From contig JAANWY010000072.1 in the NCBI GenBank assembly GCA_018263655.1, forward strand, positions 1-5,456: DNA of 5,456 nt, in the 5' to 3' direction. A program made the position numbers and the translations under genes. Source of the stretch: Anaerolineales bacterium. GTDB taxonomy: Bacteria > Chloroflexota > Anaerolineae > Epilineales > JAANWY01. Below are positions 1 to 5,407 of this stretch, piece by piece (within the stretch, counting starts at the first letter, position 1; every line of letters starts with the position of its first letter). The notes beneath the pieces were generated by a model. It made no database searches, was not told the DNA's origin, and worked only from the letters and a program-made list of their open reading frames with translations.

Positions 1-84
1 GCCCCCGCCTACCTGACGAGCGCCAAGACGGGCGACGACGTGGACGACCTCTTCCGCCACCTGGGCCGGATGCTCGTAAGCTGA
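1..84 (+). CDS. C-terminal end of a small Rab/Mgl-like GTPase (5' partial)
   Basis: The first 27 codons read in frame 1 to a TGA at 82-84. They give a peptide beginning APAYLTSAKTGDDVDD and continuing with LFRHLGRML. TSAKTG is the G5 (SAK) guanine-recognition loop of Ras/Rab/Arf-like GTPases, and the amphipathic stretch after it matches the last helix of that fold. The G1-G4 motifs lie outside the window. Proteins of this type are cytoplasmic GTP-hydrolysing switches. The stop lies 19 bases before the start of the PAS histidine kinase, so the two genes are probably in one operon. The alternative is a larger protein ending in a GTPase domain (Roc-like); this cannot be decided from 27 residues. 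Confidence 0.7.
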   Translation, partial: APAYLTSAKTGDDVDDLFRHLGRMLVS

Positions 85-103
85 ACAACCCCTGGAGCCT
101 CAC

Positions 104-1315
104 ATGAATCCAACCGTCGCCCGACTGATATTGCAAGATCGCAGAATTGCCTACTTCATTACCGATCGCGAGCTGAATGTCGTAGAAGTAAGTGGCGCCG
201 TGAGCATCCTTCACGATGGCCAAAAGCCCAGCCTGGGACACTCGCTTTTTGACCTTGTGCCCGAACTCATCGGCAGCGAGGAGACGATAGCGGAGATTCT
301 GGCCGGCGAACAAGATCGCTTTCAACTGCCATGGGTCAACCGCACAACGCCCAGCGGCGAGATCCGCTACCTGACCATGGCGGATCTCCCGTGCCGCGAC
401 CGTGCCGGCAAGATCACGGGCCTCATCCACCTGGTGCAGGACGTCACCGAGATGGGCCAACTGGAGCAGAAGCTGACGCAGCGCCGCAACGAACTGCGCC
501 TCCTGCGCGATCAACTGACCCAGCAGAATCGCCAATTAGCGGCTGCCAACGCTGAACTGCTGCGCCTGGACGAAATGAAGTCACAGTTCGTCTCCGTGGC
601 TGCTCACGAACTCCGCACCCCGCTGGCCTCCATCAGCGGCTTCGTCGAGATGCTTCTGGACGAAGACTTTGGTCCGCTCAACGAGGAACAACGGGAATAC
701 CTGGAGATTGTTCAGCGCAGCGCCGGCCGGCTGCTGTTCATCACCAACAACCTCCTGGACGCAACGCGGATCGAGATGGGGCGCATCGAACTCGTCCTCA
801 CGCCGGTGGATCTGCCGGCCCTCGCCGAGACCGTGGCCGCCGAATTCGAGCCACAGTTAGATGCCAAGTTGCAACGGTTGACACTGCGCGCGCTTCCAGG
901 CCTGCCGCAGGCCTTGTGCGATGAAGCACGTGCCCAGCAGATCATCGGCAACTTGTTGAGCAACGCCAACAAGTACACGCCGCACGGGGGATCCATCACC
1001 ATCAGCGTCGAGCCGGCCGAGGAGGAAGGATTCCTGCAAGTTGCCGTGGCAGATAACGGCGTCGGCATCCCCGGCGAAGATCAGAAGCGCCTGTTCGACT
1101 TGTTTTTCCGAGCCAAGAGCGCCCACGCCACTGATGCCAGCGGGGCCGGCCTGGGCCTCTTCATCACCCGCTCCCTCGTGGAGTTGCACGGTGGCCGGAT
1201 CTGGGTCGAGAGCGAGGTTGACCAGGGCACCACTTTCTACGTCACATTCCCCGCCACTGGCGAACCCGCTGGTGAACCCCACAGCAGCTCGGCCAACACT
1301 CAATGCAGATCGTAA
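104..1315 (+). CDS. PAS-domain sensor histidine kinase (HisKA + HATPase_c), cytoplasmic
   Basis: This is a 403-residue sensor kinase that would autophosphorylate on a histidine and pass the phosphate to a response regulator. Residues ~12-116 form a PAS-like domain ending in the typical LVQDVTEM exit. Residues ~117-160 are a Gln/Leu/Arg-rich coiled coil. The H box is AAHELRTPL, with phospho-acceptor His168. The ATPase domain has the N box NLLSNANKYTP (283-293), G1 DNGVGIP (317-323), F box LFDLFFRA (330-337) and G2 GAGLGLFI (347-354), so all catalytic motifs are present. There is no transmembrane segment or signal peptide, so it should sense a cytoplasmic cue. The ATG at 104 has TGGAG at 93-97, six bases upstream, and lies 19 bases after the GTPase stop. 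The last ~20 residues after YVTFP are Ser/Pro-rich, outside the fold, and end close to where a foreign kinase fragment begins; they may be an acquired tail. Confidence 0.93.
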   Translation: MNPTVARLILQDRRIAYFITDRELNVVEVSGAVSILHDGQKPSLGHSLFDLVPELIGSEETIAEILAGEQDRFQLPWVNRTTPSGEIRYLTMADLPCRDRAGKITGLIHLVQDVTEMGQLEQKLTQRRNELRLLRDQLTQQNRQLAAANAELLRLDEMKSQFVSVAAHELRTPLASISGFVEMLLDEDFGPLNEEQREYLEIVQRSAGRLLFITNNLLDATRIEMGRIELVLTPVDLPALAETVAAEFEPQLDAKLQRLTLRALPGLPQALCDEARAQQIIGNLLSNANKYTPHGGSITISVEPAEEEGFLQVAVADNGVGIPGEDQKRLFDLFFRAKSAHATDASGAGLGLFITRSLVELHGGRIWVESEVDQGTTFYVTFPATGEPAGEPHSSSANTQCRS

Positions 1316-1316
1316 T

Positions 1317-1436
1317 GCCGGCCGGCGCCACTTCGGGCTGCGCACCATGCGGGCTCGAGCGGCGCGCATCGGCGGCTGGCTCGCTGTGGAATCGGCGCCG
1401 GGGCACGGTACTCAGGTCAAGCTATGCTGGCCACTC
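1317..1436 (+). pseudogene. Orphan C-terminal fragment of a NarL/DegS-type histidine kinase
   Basis: Directly after the PAS kinase stop, in a different frame, about 40 codons read AGRRHFGLRTMRARAARIGG, then WLAVESAPGHGTQVKLCWPL. The pattern H-F-G-L-R-x-M-x-x-R-A-x-x-I-G-G, followed by a G-x-G-T strand, is the G2 box and final strands of the HATPase domain in NarX/DegS/LiaS-type kinases (HisKA_3 family). It differs from the preceding kinase, which already has its own complete ATPase domain. The H box, N box and G1 box of this second kinase are absent. The reading frame is open from upstream and runs into the response regulator without a stop. I read it as the 3' stump of a deleted partner kinase, placed where such a kinase would normally precede its regulator. 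Confidence 0.72.
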
Positions 1437-1444
1437 AATCGAGC

Positions 1445-1476
1445 GGGGGAGCAGGGGAGCGGGGGAGCAGGGGAGC
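1445..1476 (+). repeat. Perfect 16-bp tandem duplication, G-rich, with G-quadruplex pattern
   Basis: The unit GGGGGAGCAGGGGAGC occurs twice, head to tail, at 1445-1460 and 1461-1476 with no mismatch. Each unit is itself an imperfect 8-bp doublet. The four G-runs of 4-5 bases are separated by 3-4 bases, which fits the general G-quadruplex pattern on the + strand. The repeat fills the gap between the kinase stump and the ATG at 1479, and its last GGGGAG is also the only Shine-Dalgarno-like sequence for that ATG. In the frame running through it, it would encode a Gly/Glu/Gln/Ser linker (GEQGSGGAGEQ). Confidence 0.85.
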
Positions 1477-1478
1477 AG

Positions 1479-1904
1479 ATGAAGCCAGTTGAAGTTCTGG
1501 TCGTCGATGATCACGCTTTGTTTCGTGAGGGACTGGTCGGCATTCTCAACGCCCAACCGGACCTCGAGGTGGTTGGCGAGGCGAGCGATGCTGAGGCTGT
1601 TGCGTGGAGCCGTGCAGGGCGAGGCAGCTATTACGCCGGCGCTGGCCGGCCGGATGATGCAGGAGTTTCGCCGGCTGAGCCAGCGGCCGGCCCCTCAGAT
1701 GAAGAACTGGAAGCGCTCACTCCGCGAGAGCAGGAAGTGCTCAATTTGGTGGCTGAAGAGGGAGCCACCGACCAGGAAATCGCTGAGGCGCTATCCATCA
1801 GCGTGCACACGGTGAAGACCCACATGCGCAACATCCTGGCCAAGCTGCACGTCAACAGCCGGCACGAAGCCGCCACGTACGCGCGTCGCAAGGGGTTAGT
1901 GTGA
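1479..1904 (+). CDS. NarL/LuxR-family response regulator with most of the receiver deleted (probably a pseudogene)
   Basis: The 141-residue frame starts at ATG 1479. It opens as a normal receiver: VEVLVVDDHALFREGLVGIL, with the acidic pair Asp10-Asp11, then DLEVVGEASD to about residue 41. It closes as a complete LuxR-type HTH (residues ~78-141): LTPREQEVLNLV, QEIAEALSISVHTVKTHMRN, ILAKLHVNSRHEA. NarL-family regulators are usually about 210-230 residues. The missing part holds the phospho-acceptor Asp, the Thr/Ser switch and the Lys. Residues ~42-72 are unrelated to the family in this frame, but the same DNA (about 1590-1700) in the +1 frame reads LLRGAVQGEAAITPALAG and then RMMQEFRRLSQRPAP, the usual end of the receiver and the linker. 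So one large deletion shifted the frame and a second small indel restored it before the HTH. It could be a pseudogene, a phosphorylation-independent DNA-binding protein, or in part a sequencing error. Start context: AGGGGAG at 1469-1475. Confidence 0.72.
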   Translation: MKPVEVLVVDDHALFREGLVGILNAQPDLEVVGEASDAEAVAWSRAGRGSYYAGAGRPDDAGVSPAEPAAGPSDEELEALTPREQEVLNLVAEEGATDQEIAEALSISVHTVKTHMRNILAKLHVNSRHEAATYARRKGLV

Positions 1905-1941
1905 AAAGACGAATGGGCAGATCGGCGGTCAGTGGCGATGT

Positions 1942-1958
1942 CCTGAGCTTGTCGAAGG
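1942..1958. repeat. Candidate dispersed repeat CCTGAGCTTGTCGAAGG
   Basis: The short gap between the convergent regulator and Uma2 genes contains CCTGAGCTTGTCGAAGG (reverse strand CCTTCGACAAGCTCAGG). I recall this word as a recurrent intergenic sequence in many GC-rich bacterial genomes; that is memory, not something the window shows, since it occurs only once here. Its ends (CCT...AGG on the reverse strand) are complementary, but the interior does not form a strong stem and no T-run follows, so it is not a classical terminator. Confidence 0.3.
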
Positions 1959-1999
1959 GTCGGAAGCCGGCCGTCGCGAGGGAAGCCAGGAATTGAAGA

Positions 2000-2650
2000 T
2001 TACCGATCACCACCCAGAAACTGCATCAGGGTATCTAGCTCTAAAGGCAACGGCTTCGCAAACAGCCACGCCACCTTCAACCAGAATCCCTCAACCACTT
2101 CGGACCGCACCACGCCCTTGCTGAGGATTTCCTCTGTGTAGTCCGCTTCGCGTTTACGCAACACGCGGACTTGCTTCCGCTGTTGGTCAACGAACCAGAT
2201 TTCCGCAACGCCAATACTTCGATAGTCGGCCTCCAGTGCCACAGTGTCACTCGCCTTGTCTCCTGGTGACAAGATTTCGATGACCAGGTCAGGTGCGCCG
2301 TAGATGCCCTTCTCCTGGACAATGCCGGCTCGCTCCTTGCGCACAAACACGACATCTGGCAGCCGGCCCCGATGCTCCGTGATCTGCACTGCCGTGCGGG
2401 AACCAAGGACGATGCCCAGGTCGTTCGCACGGACGTACGCCCGCAATACCGTGATCAACCATGTGTTTAAGTCCTCATGGGGATATCTTGCAGCCATTCT
2501 CCTCACCACGACGCCGTCAACGAGCTCCACCTCGTCATCCTCGCCAAACAGGTCCACAAACTGGTCAAACGTCAGAGGACGTGGCGGGACCAATACCATC
2601 CGCTCATCATGTGTTTCCACCAGTTCTTTCAGCGCCAGCTCTTGCACCAT
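2000..2650 (-). CDS. Uma2-family (DUF820) restriction-endonuclease-like protein
   Basis: This is a 216-residue protein, a normal length for the family. Uma2 proteins adopt the PD-(D/E)XK nuclease fold; they are often multi-copy in Chloroflexota and Cyanobacteria and their cellular role is not established. Seen in the sequence: LTFDQFVDLF followed by the ELVDGVVV strand (Glu42, Asp45), LPDVVFV (residues 97-103), then the family signature PDLVIEILSPGD (120-131), with Asp121 and Glu125 as the likely metal-binding residues. An ADYRSIGVAEIWFVD segment (141-155) completes the core. The basic residue of the canonical EXK is not obvious, as is common in this family, though Lys132 is nearby. The ATG at 2648-2650 (complement) is preceded by GAGGGAGAA, a good ribosome binding site. 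The gene has its own promoter, is convergent with the regulator (95-base gap), and is not obviously in an operon. It has no signal peptide or transmembrane segment. Confidence 0.88.
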   Translation of the reverse strand: MVQELALKELVETHDERMVLVPPRPLTFDQFVDLFGEDDEVELVDGVVVRRMAARYPHEDLNTWLITVLRAYVRANDLGIVLGSRTAVQITEHRGRLPDVVFVRKERAGIVQEKGIYGAPDLVIEILSPGDKASDTVALEADYRSIGVAEIWFVDQQRKQVRVLRKREADYTEEILSKGVVRSEVVEGFWLKVAWLFAKPLPLELDTLMQFLGGDR

Positions 2651-2721
2651 TTCTCCCTCACCTGTGTCTGATGAAGTGTGTTGCGTGGATTCATTTTTGA
2701 CTATCCTGAACTCTAAAACTG

Positions 2722-2750
2722 ATTGTAACGTAGTTGGCTGTTGAAGGCAA
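2722..2750 (-). promoter_or_regulatory. Sigma70-type promoter for the Uma2 gene
   Basis: On the minus strand, TTGCCT (complement of 2745-2750) and TACAAT (complement of 2722-2727) are separated by exactly 17 bases. The -10 matches the consensus at five of six positions and the -35 keeps TTG. Transcription would start near 2715, giving a leader of about 65 bases before the ATG at 2650. The stretch is more AT-rich than the flanking genes. This is a prediction from sequence only. Confidence 0.55.
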
Positions 2751-2783
2751 ATCGTGTGAAGCTGGAAGCGACCTGTCGTGGGG

Positions 2784-2942
2784 TCAGGATTGCTGCTTTT
2801 GCACGTTGTTGGGCAGCCGGGCCCAGATGGTCAGGCGAAGTTCCTCATCCACCAGCTCAAAGCGGGGCTCGCGGCCGCTCAATTCGCGGGAGAGGCGCAC
2901 CAGGGTGGGGATGCTGATGCTTGCCTCCGCATCCAGTTCGTG
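2784..2942 (-). pseudogene. Remnant (C-terminal ~52 codons) of an unidentified minus-strand gene
   Basis: On the minus strand, 52 codons end at a TGA (complement of 2784-2786). They include HELDAEASISIPTLVRLSRE, LSGREPRFELVDEE and LRLTIWARLPNN. Most codons end in G or C and the residue pattern alternates as in a real folded domain, which is unlike shadow frames. An in-frame TAG (complement of 2943-2945) lies just before it. The same frame upstream of that stop still reads IPDLPPDQQSIQVYARPHES, which could be a continuation of the old gene. No ATG lies inside the 52 codons; the only internal start would be a GTG giving about 38 residues. I do not recognise the family. It is most likely a decayed 3' end, less likely a short gene or one interrupted by a single nonsense change. 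Confidence 0.45.
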
Positions 2943-3082
2943 CTAAGATTCGTGTGGACGGGCGTAGACCTGAATGCTTTGCTGGTCAGGTGGCAGATCT
3001 GGAATCCGCTTCGTTTTCATCCTCGCACAGACGTAGGGTGGGTTTTGTGTTCCTTGCTTGGGTGTGTTGGTCACCATTTCAG

Positions 3083-3103
3083 CCCGCGAGGGCGGGAGAG
3101 AGG
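3083..3103 (+). promoter_or_regulatory. Ribosome binding site of the propeller gene, partly inside a GC hairpin
   Basis: GGGAGAGAGG at 3094-3103 lies 10 bases before ATG 3114 and is the best ribosome binding site for this gene. CCCGC (3083-3087) can pair with GCGGG (3092-3096) across the loop GAGG, which would cover the first bases of the binding site. The second in-frame ATG (3123) has AGGAG only one base away, too close to work well, so 3114 is preferred as the start. Confidence 0.45.
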
Positions 3104-3113
3104 CCGAATCAAT

Positions 3114-5405
3114 ATGAGGAGAATGGTGGGTAAGGTTGGACTTCGGATCCTCGGAGGGGTCACCTTGATCGCGCTTGGACTCCTGACCATAGGCCTGGTG
3201 GCCGTGATGCGCTTTGACCCCGTCTCTGTTTTCCCCAAGGCTATGTCTCCGGAACAACCAACGACGTACGGTCTCGCGAAAATCCCAGAGGCCACCAGGC
3301 ACCAGCTACGCGATGCCTATGGCCAAGTACCCTTAAGCTTTGTGGCTAATCAGGGCCAGACCGCCGGCCAGGTGAAGTTCCTGGCCCGTGGCCGCGGTTA
3401 CACCTTGTTTCTCACGCCGTCGGAGGCAGTGCTGTCCTTAATCCAGCCCGACGCACAGGCTGTGCTGTGCCTGCAACTCGTCGGCGCCAACCCCGAGCCC
3501 CAGATGGTGGGGCTGGACGAGTTGCCCGGCAAGGTCAACTACTTCATCGGCGCCGATCCGCAAAACTGGCACACCGGTCTCCCTACCTACGCCCGGGTCC
3601 AGTACCAGGACGTCTACCCCGGCGTGGACCTAGTCTACTACGGCAACCAGGGGCATCTGGAGTACGACCTGGTGGTGTCACCCGGCGCCGACCCCGAAGC
3701 CATCCGGCTGCGCTTCGAGGGCGCGGATAAGATCAACCTGGACGACCAGGGCAACCTGATCGTGCACGTCGCCGGTAGCCAGGTCATGCAGCGTGCCCCC
3801 GTCATCTATCAGGAAGTGGCCGGCGTCCAACAGGCCATCAGCGGCCGCTACGTATTGCACGGCGACCAGGATGTCGGATTTCAGGTGGCCGCCTATGTTG
3901 CCGGCAGGCCCCTGATCATCGACCCGGTGCTGGAATACTCGACCTACCTGGGCGGCAGCGAGCGCGACCATGGCCACGGCATCGCCGTGGGCGCCGACGG
4001 CAGCGTCTACGTGTCGGGCGAGACCTCATCGGATAACTTCCCCACGGAGGATCCCATTCAGTCTGCCAAGGACAATGCCATAGACGCTTTCGTGACGAAG
4101 CTGAGCGCCGACGGCTCCACCCTGGTATACTCCACCTACCTCGGGGGGAGCAGCGGTGACGTGGCCTATGCTATCGCTGTGGATGGCGCCGGCAGCGCCT
4201 ATGTGACAGGACCGGCATCGACCGACTTCCCAACGACGCCAGGCGCCTTCCAGACCGAGCACGCCGGTGGCACAGACGCTTTCGTGGCTAAACTGAACGC
4301 CGCCGGCGATGCTCTTGTCTACGCCACGTTCCTCGGGGGCAGAGGCAGTGATCAGACATGGGGCATCGCCGTGGACGCCGCCGGCAGCGCCTACGTGACG
4401 GGCTCCACCCTAAAACCGGGGGACGACTTCCCCGTCACCCCCGGGGCCTTCCAGCCCTCTCGCGGTGGGCCCGACCCCGCCGCCTTCGTGACGAAGTTCA
4501 ACCCTGCCGGCTCTACCCTGGTCTACTCTACGCACCTCGGCGGCAGCGAGACAGACCGGGGTTACGATATCGCCGTGCTCGGGGGGAACGCCTACGTCAC
4601 CGGCGTGACCAGTTCGGACGACTTCCCCACGACGGCGGGTAGCTTCCAGGACAGCCGTGCTGGAGTCACGGACGTCTTCGTGACCAAGATGAATGCCGCC
4701 GGCTCCGGCCTGGTCTACTCCACCTACCTTGGCAGCAGCCGCGGTGACGTGGGCTTCGGCATCGCCGTGGACCTCACCGGCAGTGCCTACGTGACGGGCG
4801 AGACCTATTTTGACGACTTCCCAACGACGCCGGGCGCCTTCCAGACCAGCCGGGGCGGTGCGGCCGGTGACAATGACTCTTTCGTGACGAGGCTGAATGG
4901 TGCCGGTGACGCCCTCATCTGCTCTAGCTTCCTCGGCGGCAGTGGAGTCGAGCACGGCGCCGGCATCGCCGTGGACGGCGCCGGCATCGCCTACCTGACG
5001 GGCTGGACCTCTTCGGACAACTTCCCCATCGTGAACCCCATCTCGGGCGGCAGTGCGTACGAAGACGGCGAGGTCTACGTAACCAAGGTGGATACCGAGG
5101 CTTGCGCCATCGTTCACTCCAGCTTCGTGGGCGGCAGCGAGCAAGACCGCACCGGCGGCGACAAGGGGGACCCCGCCGGCAACCCCATCGGCGTGGACGC
5201 TGAGGGCTGCGCCTACGTGACGGGCCGGACCAAATCGACCGACTTCCCCACGACCGCAGGGGCCTTCCATGCCGCTTTCGGCGGCCCTGACGCCGACGGC
5301 TTTGTCGTCAAGATTTGCGACATTGCGCCCAGTGCTTTCATTTCACTACCGGACACTTTTAGTACAACGGAGCGAATTCCAGAGCCGCAAATGCAACGGG
5401 AATAG
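3114..5405 (+). CDS. DUF7948 domain and SBBP-repeat beta-propeller protein, exported or membrane-anchored
   Basis: The product is 763 residues from ATG 3114. Residues 1-9 are basic (MRRMVGKVG) and ~10-32 are strongly hydrophobic (LRILGGVTLIALGLLTIGLV), followed by FDP with no clear signal peptidase site. It is therefore either a signal anchor or an atypical signal peptide, and the rest should be outside the membrane. Residues ~70-272 match the DUF7948-type domain that precedes SBBP repeats: PLSFVANQGQTAGQVKFLAR, GRGYTLFLTPSEAVLSL, VNYFIGADPQNWHTGLPTYA, VYPGVDLVYYGNQGHLEYDL. Residues 273-735 are seven SBBP repeats (beta-propeller repeats) with the pattern L-V-Y-S-T-Y-L-G-G-S ... GIAVD-AGSAYVTG ... 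DDFPTTPGAFQ ... FVTK-N-AG. Family function is unknown; surface binding or structure is the usual guess. The last ~28 residues after KIC do not resemble the repeats, and there is no C-terminal sorting, PKD or Ig-like domain of the kind often found in longer relatives. The frame is open upstream to 2778, but that extension is rejected. Confidence 0.88.
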   Translation: MRRMVGKVGLRILGGVTLIALGLLTIGLVAVMRFDPVSVFPKAMSPEQPTTYGLAKIPEATRHQLRDAYGQVPLSFVANQGQTAGQVKFLARGRGYTLFLTPSEAVLSLIQPDAQAVLCLQLVGANPEPQMVGLDELPGKVNYFIGADPQNWHTGLPTYARVQYQDVYPGVDLVYYGNQGHLEYDLVVSPGADPEAIRLRFEGADKINLDDQGNLIVHVAGSQVMQRAPVIYQEVAGVQQAISGRYVLHGDQDVGFQVAAYVAGRPLIIDPVLEYSTYLGGSERDHGHGIAVGADGSVYVSGETSSDNFPTEDPIQSAKDNAIDAFVTKLSADGSTLVYSTYLGGSSGDVAYAIAVDGAGSAYVTGPASTDFPTTPGAFQTEHAGGTDAFVAKLNAAGDALVYATFLGGRGSDQTWGIAVDAAGSAYVTGSTLKPGDDFPVTPGAFQPSRGGPDPAAFVTKFNPAGSTLVYSTHLGGSETDRGYDIAVLGGNAYVTGVTSSDDFPTTAGSFQDSRAGVTDVFVTKMNAAGSGLVYSTYLGSSRGDVGFGIAVDLTGSAYVTGETYFDDFPTTPGAFQTSRGGAAGDNDSFVTRLNGAGDALICSSFLGGSGVEHGAGIAVDGAGIAYLTGWTSSDNFPIVNPISGGSAYEDGEVYVTKVDTEACAIVHSSFVGGSEQDRTGGDKGDPAGNPIGVDAEGCAYVTGRTKSTDFPTTAGAFHAAFGGPDADGFVVKICDIAPSAFISLPDTFSTTERIPEPQMQRE
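3930..5318 (+). repeat. Seven tandem SBBP coding repeats (about 190-205 bp each)
   Basis: Repeat units begin at 3930, 4122, 4314, 4518, 4710, 4914 and 5109 (residues 273, 337, 401, 469, 533, 601, 666). Units are 64-70 codons long and always in frame. DNA words such as ATCGCCGTGGA, GGCAGCGCCTACGTGACGGG and GACTTCCC recur with little change, so the units are similar at DNA as well as protein level. Unit 4 is shortened around IAVLGGNAYVTG, and unit 7 carries an insertion (TGGDKGDPAGNPI) before its GVDAEGCAYVTG strand. Confidence 0.85.
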
Positions 5406-5407
5406 GC

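Larger units (their letters stand above)
2651..3113. other. 463-base gap between the divergent Uma2 and propeller genes
   Basis: From left to right, the gap holds the Uma2 ribosome binding site and leader (2651-2715), the minus-strand promoter (2722-2750), a minus-strand gene remnant (2784-2942), and about 150 bases (2946-3082) in which I see no gene, then a small hairpin and ribosome binding site for the propeller gene. The plus-strand frame of the propeller gene stays open back to 2778, but its product there has no family resemblance and runs antisense to the remnant. I found no convincing plus-strand -35/-10 pair, so the promoter of the propeller gene is not located. Confidence 0.6.

Noticed and set aside
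857..1369. Minus-strand open frame of 170 codons across the kinase ATPase domain
   Set aside because: It lies opposite fully conserved kinase motifs and shows no recognisable domain; it is a GC-driven shadow.
1041..1478. One long kinase-regulator fusion starting at 1041
   Set aside because: Up to 1315 this frame runs through the ATPase domain of the PAS kinase in the wrong frame. Only the part from 1317 resembles a protein, so the openness is accidental or a product of deletion.
1905..1999. Rho-independent terminator between the convergent genes
   Set aside because: I found no strong stem followed by a T-run on either strand in this 95-base gap.
2304..2744. Plus-strand open frame of 146 codons opposite the Uma2 gene
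   Set aside because: It is Ser/Thr/Arg-rich, antisense to a recognised family with a ribosome binding site and promoter, and has no motif.
2778..3113. Extension of the propeller protein to an ATG at 2778 (875 residues)
   Set aside because: The extra 112 residues have no family resemblance, lie antisense to a coding-like remnant, and would place the hydrophobic export segment deep inside the protein. ATG 3114 with GGGAGAGAGG and a basic-hydrophobic N-terminus is a better start.
4410..5270. Long minus-strand open frame of 286 codons
   Set aside because: It is the mirror of the GC-rich SBBP repeats; its periodic His/Gly/Val/Ala-rich product follows the repeat spacing and has no start context or domain.
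3930..5318. CRISPR-like regular repeats
   Set aside because: Spacing is ~190-205 bp, repeats are in-frame protein units with diverged sequence, and there are no short identical repeats with unique spacers.
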